A program made the translations under genes and the position numbers. A stretch of 64,000 nt of DNA from Caldilineaceae bacterium (GTDB lineage: Bacteria > Chloroflexota > Anaerolineae > Caldilineales > Caldilineaceae): assembly GCA_011523365.1 (NCBI GenBank), contig WTGY01000110.1:1-64000 (forward strand), read 5' to 3'. Positions 63,990 through 64,000 of the stretch are shown here, piece by piece. The notes under the pieces are model-generated. The model was not told the origin of the DNA. It worked only from the letters and a program-made list of their open reading frames with translations, and did no database searches. Each line of letters starts with the position of its first letter. The first letter of the stretch is position 1.

Positions 63990-64000
63990 TTAACGCCGTA

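Overview
The window looks like chromosomal DNA of a free-living or host-associated bacterium of the Chloroflexota (Anaerolineae/Caldilineae type). This is an inference from gene content and style: Tat-dependent lipoprotein sugar-binding proteins, secreted proteins with Pro/Thr/Ala-rich linkers, an F420-type PPOX protein, a DUF2203 protein, a BFN-type nuclease, DnaD-like and DnaI-like helicase loaders and a Cys-type CcmE. There is no rRNA and only one tRNA, so the taxonomic call is moderate.

Layout. 1-1508 (minus, runs off the left edge): a secreted Asp-rich, two-FN3 protein with TDNDG repeats that becomes an exact 144-bp higher-order tandem repeat at the edge. 1758-3806: an OmpR-type regulator and its sensor kinase. 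4212-8541: a plus-strand run of DinB-like protein, 3-oxoadipyl-CoA thiolase, fused-subunit 3-oxoacid CoA-transferase, an exported intradiol dioxygenase lipoprotein and a PPOX protein, i.e. a beta-ketoadipate-like cluster. 9150-17444: two FGly-type sulfatases, rplS, a MetE-like zinc enzyme, a SIS-domain protein and a double-length UxaA-type hydrolase, suggesting degradation of sulfated or acidic sugars. 17609-23550: HD hydrolase, GT4 glycosyltransferase, chorismate mutase, M20 peptidase, DUF212/PAP2 protein, XseB and a DUF309 protein with a degenerate receiver domain.

23660-29228: a minus-strand block with a tight three-gene radical-SAM/small-protein operon, rhodanese, DUF2203, an A-type Fe-S carrier, MoaA and a SufR-like Cys-rich repressor with a perfect 11-2-11 palindrome next to its promoter. 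29862-37471: a cadherin-like secreted protein, then a sugar ABC transporter (binding protein and two permeases) with a GH42-like glycosidase and a zinc alcohol dehydrogenase. 37503-48311 (minus): DinG helicase, a LysM/fasciclin surface protein with a duplicated unknown domain and two paralogous lipoprotein-type class A penicillin-binding proteins. 48683-50419: tRNA-Cys, a zinc-ribbon/cold-shock protein and a queuosine-tRNA mannosyltransferase-like protein.

51317-56498: BFN nuclease, then a replication cluster of DnaB with a 204-residue mini-intein, a DnaD-domain protein and a loader ATPase carrying two AAA+ domains in one chain. 56620-61373: SH3 lipoprotein, membrane-anchored glycosidase and GT39-like membrane glycosyltransferase. 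61905-63989: HxlR regulator, MBL hydrolase, DUF2007 protein and Cys-type CcmE.

Four intergenic copies (near 8.7, 20.0, 50.8 and 61.6 kb) of a dispersed repeat, all in the same orientation, share a cloverleaf-like core whose first hairpin shows a compensatory base-pair change in the fourth copy. This repeat, the DnaB-intein/DnaD/double-loader cluster and the radical-SAM small-gene operon are the parts I would look at first.
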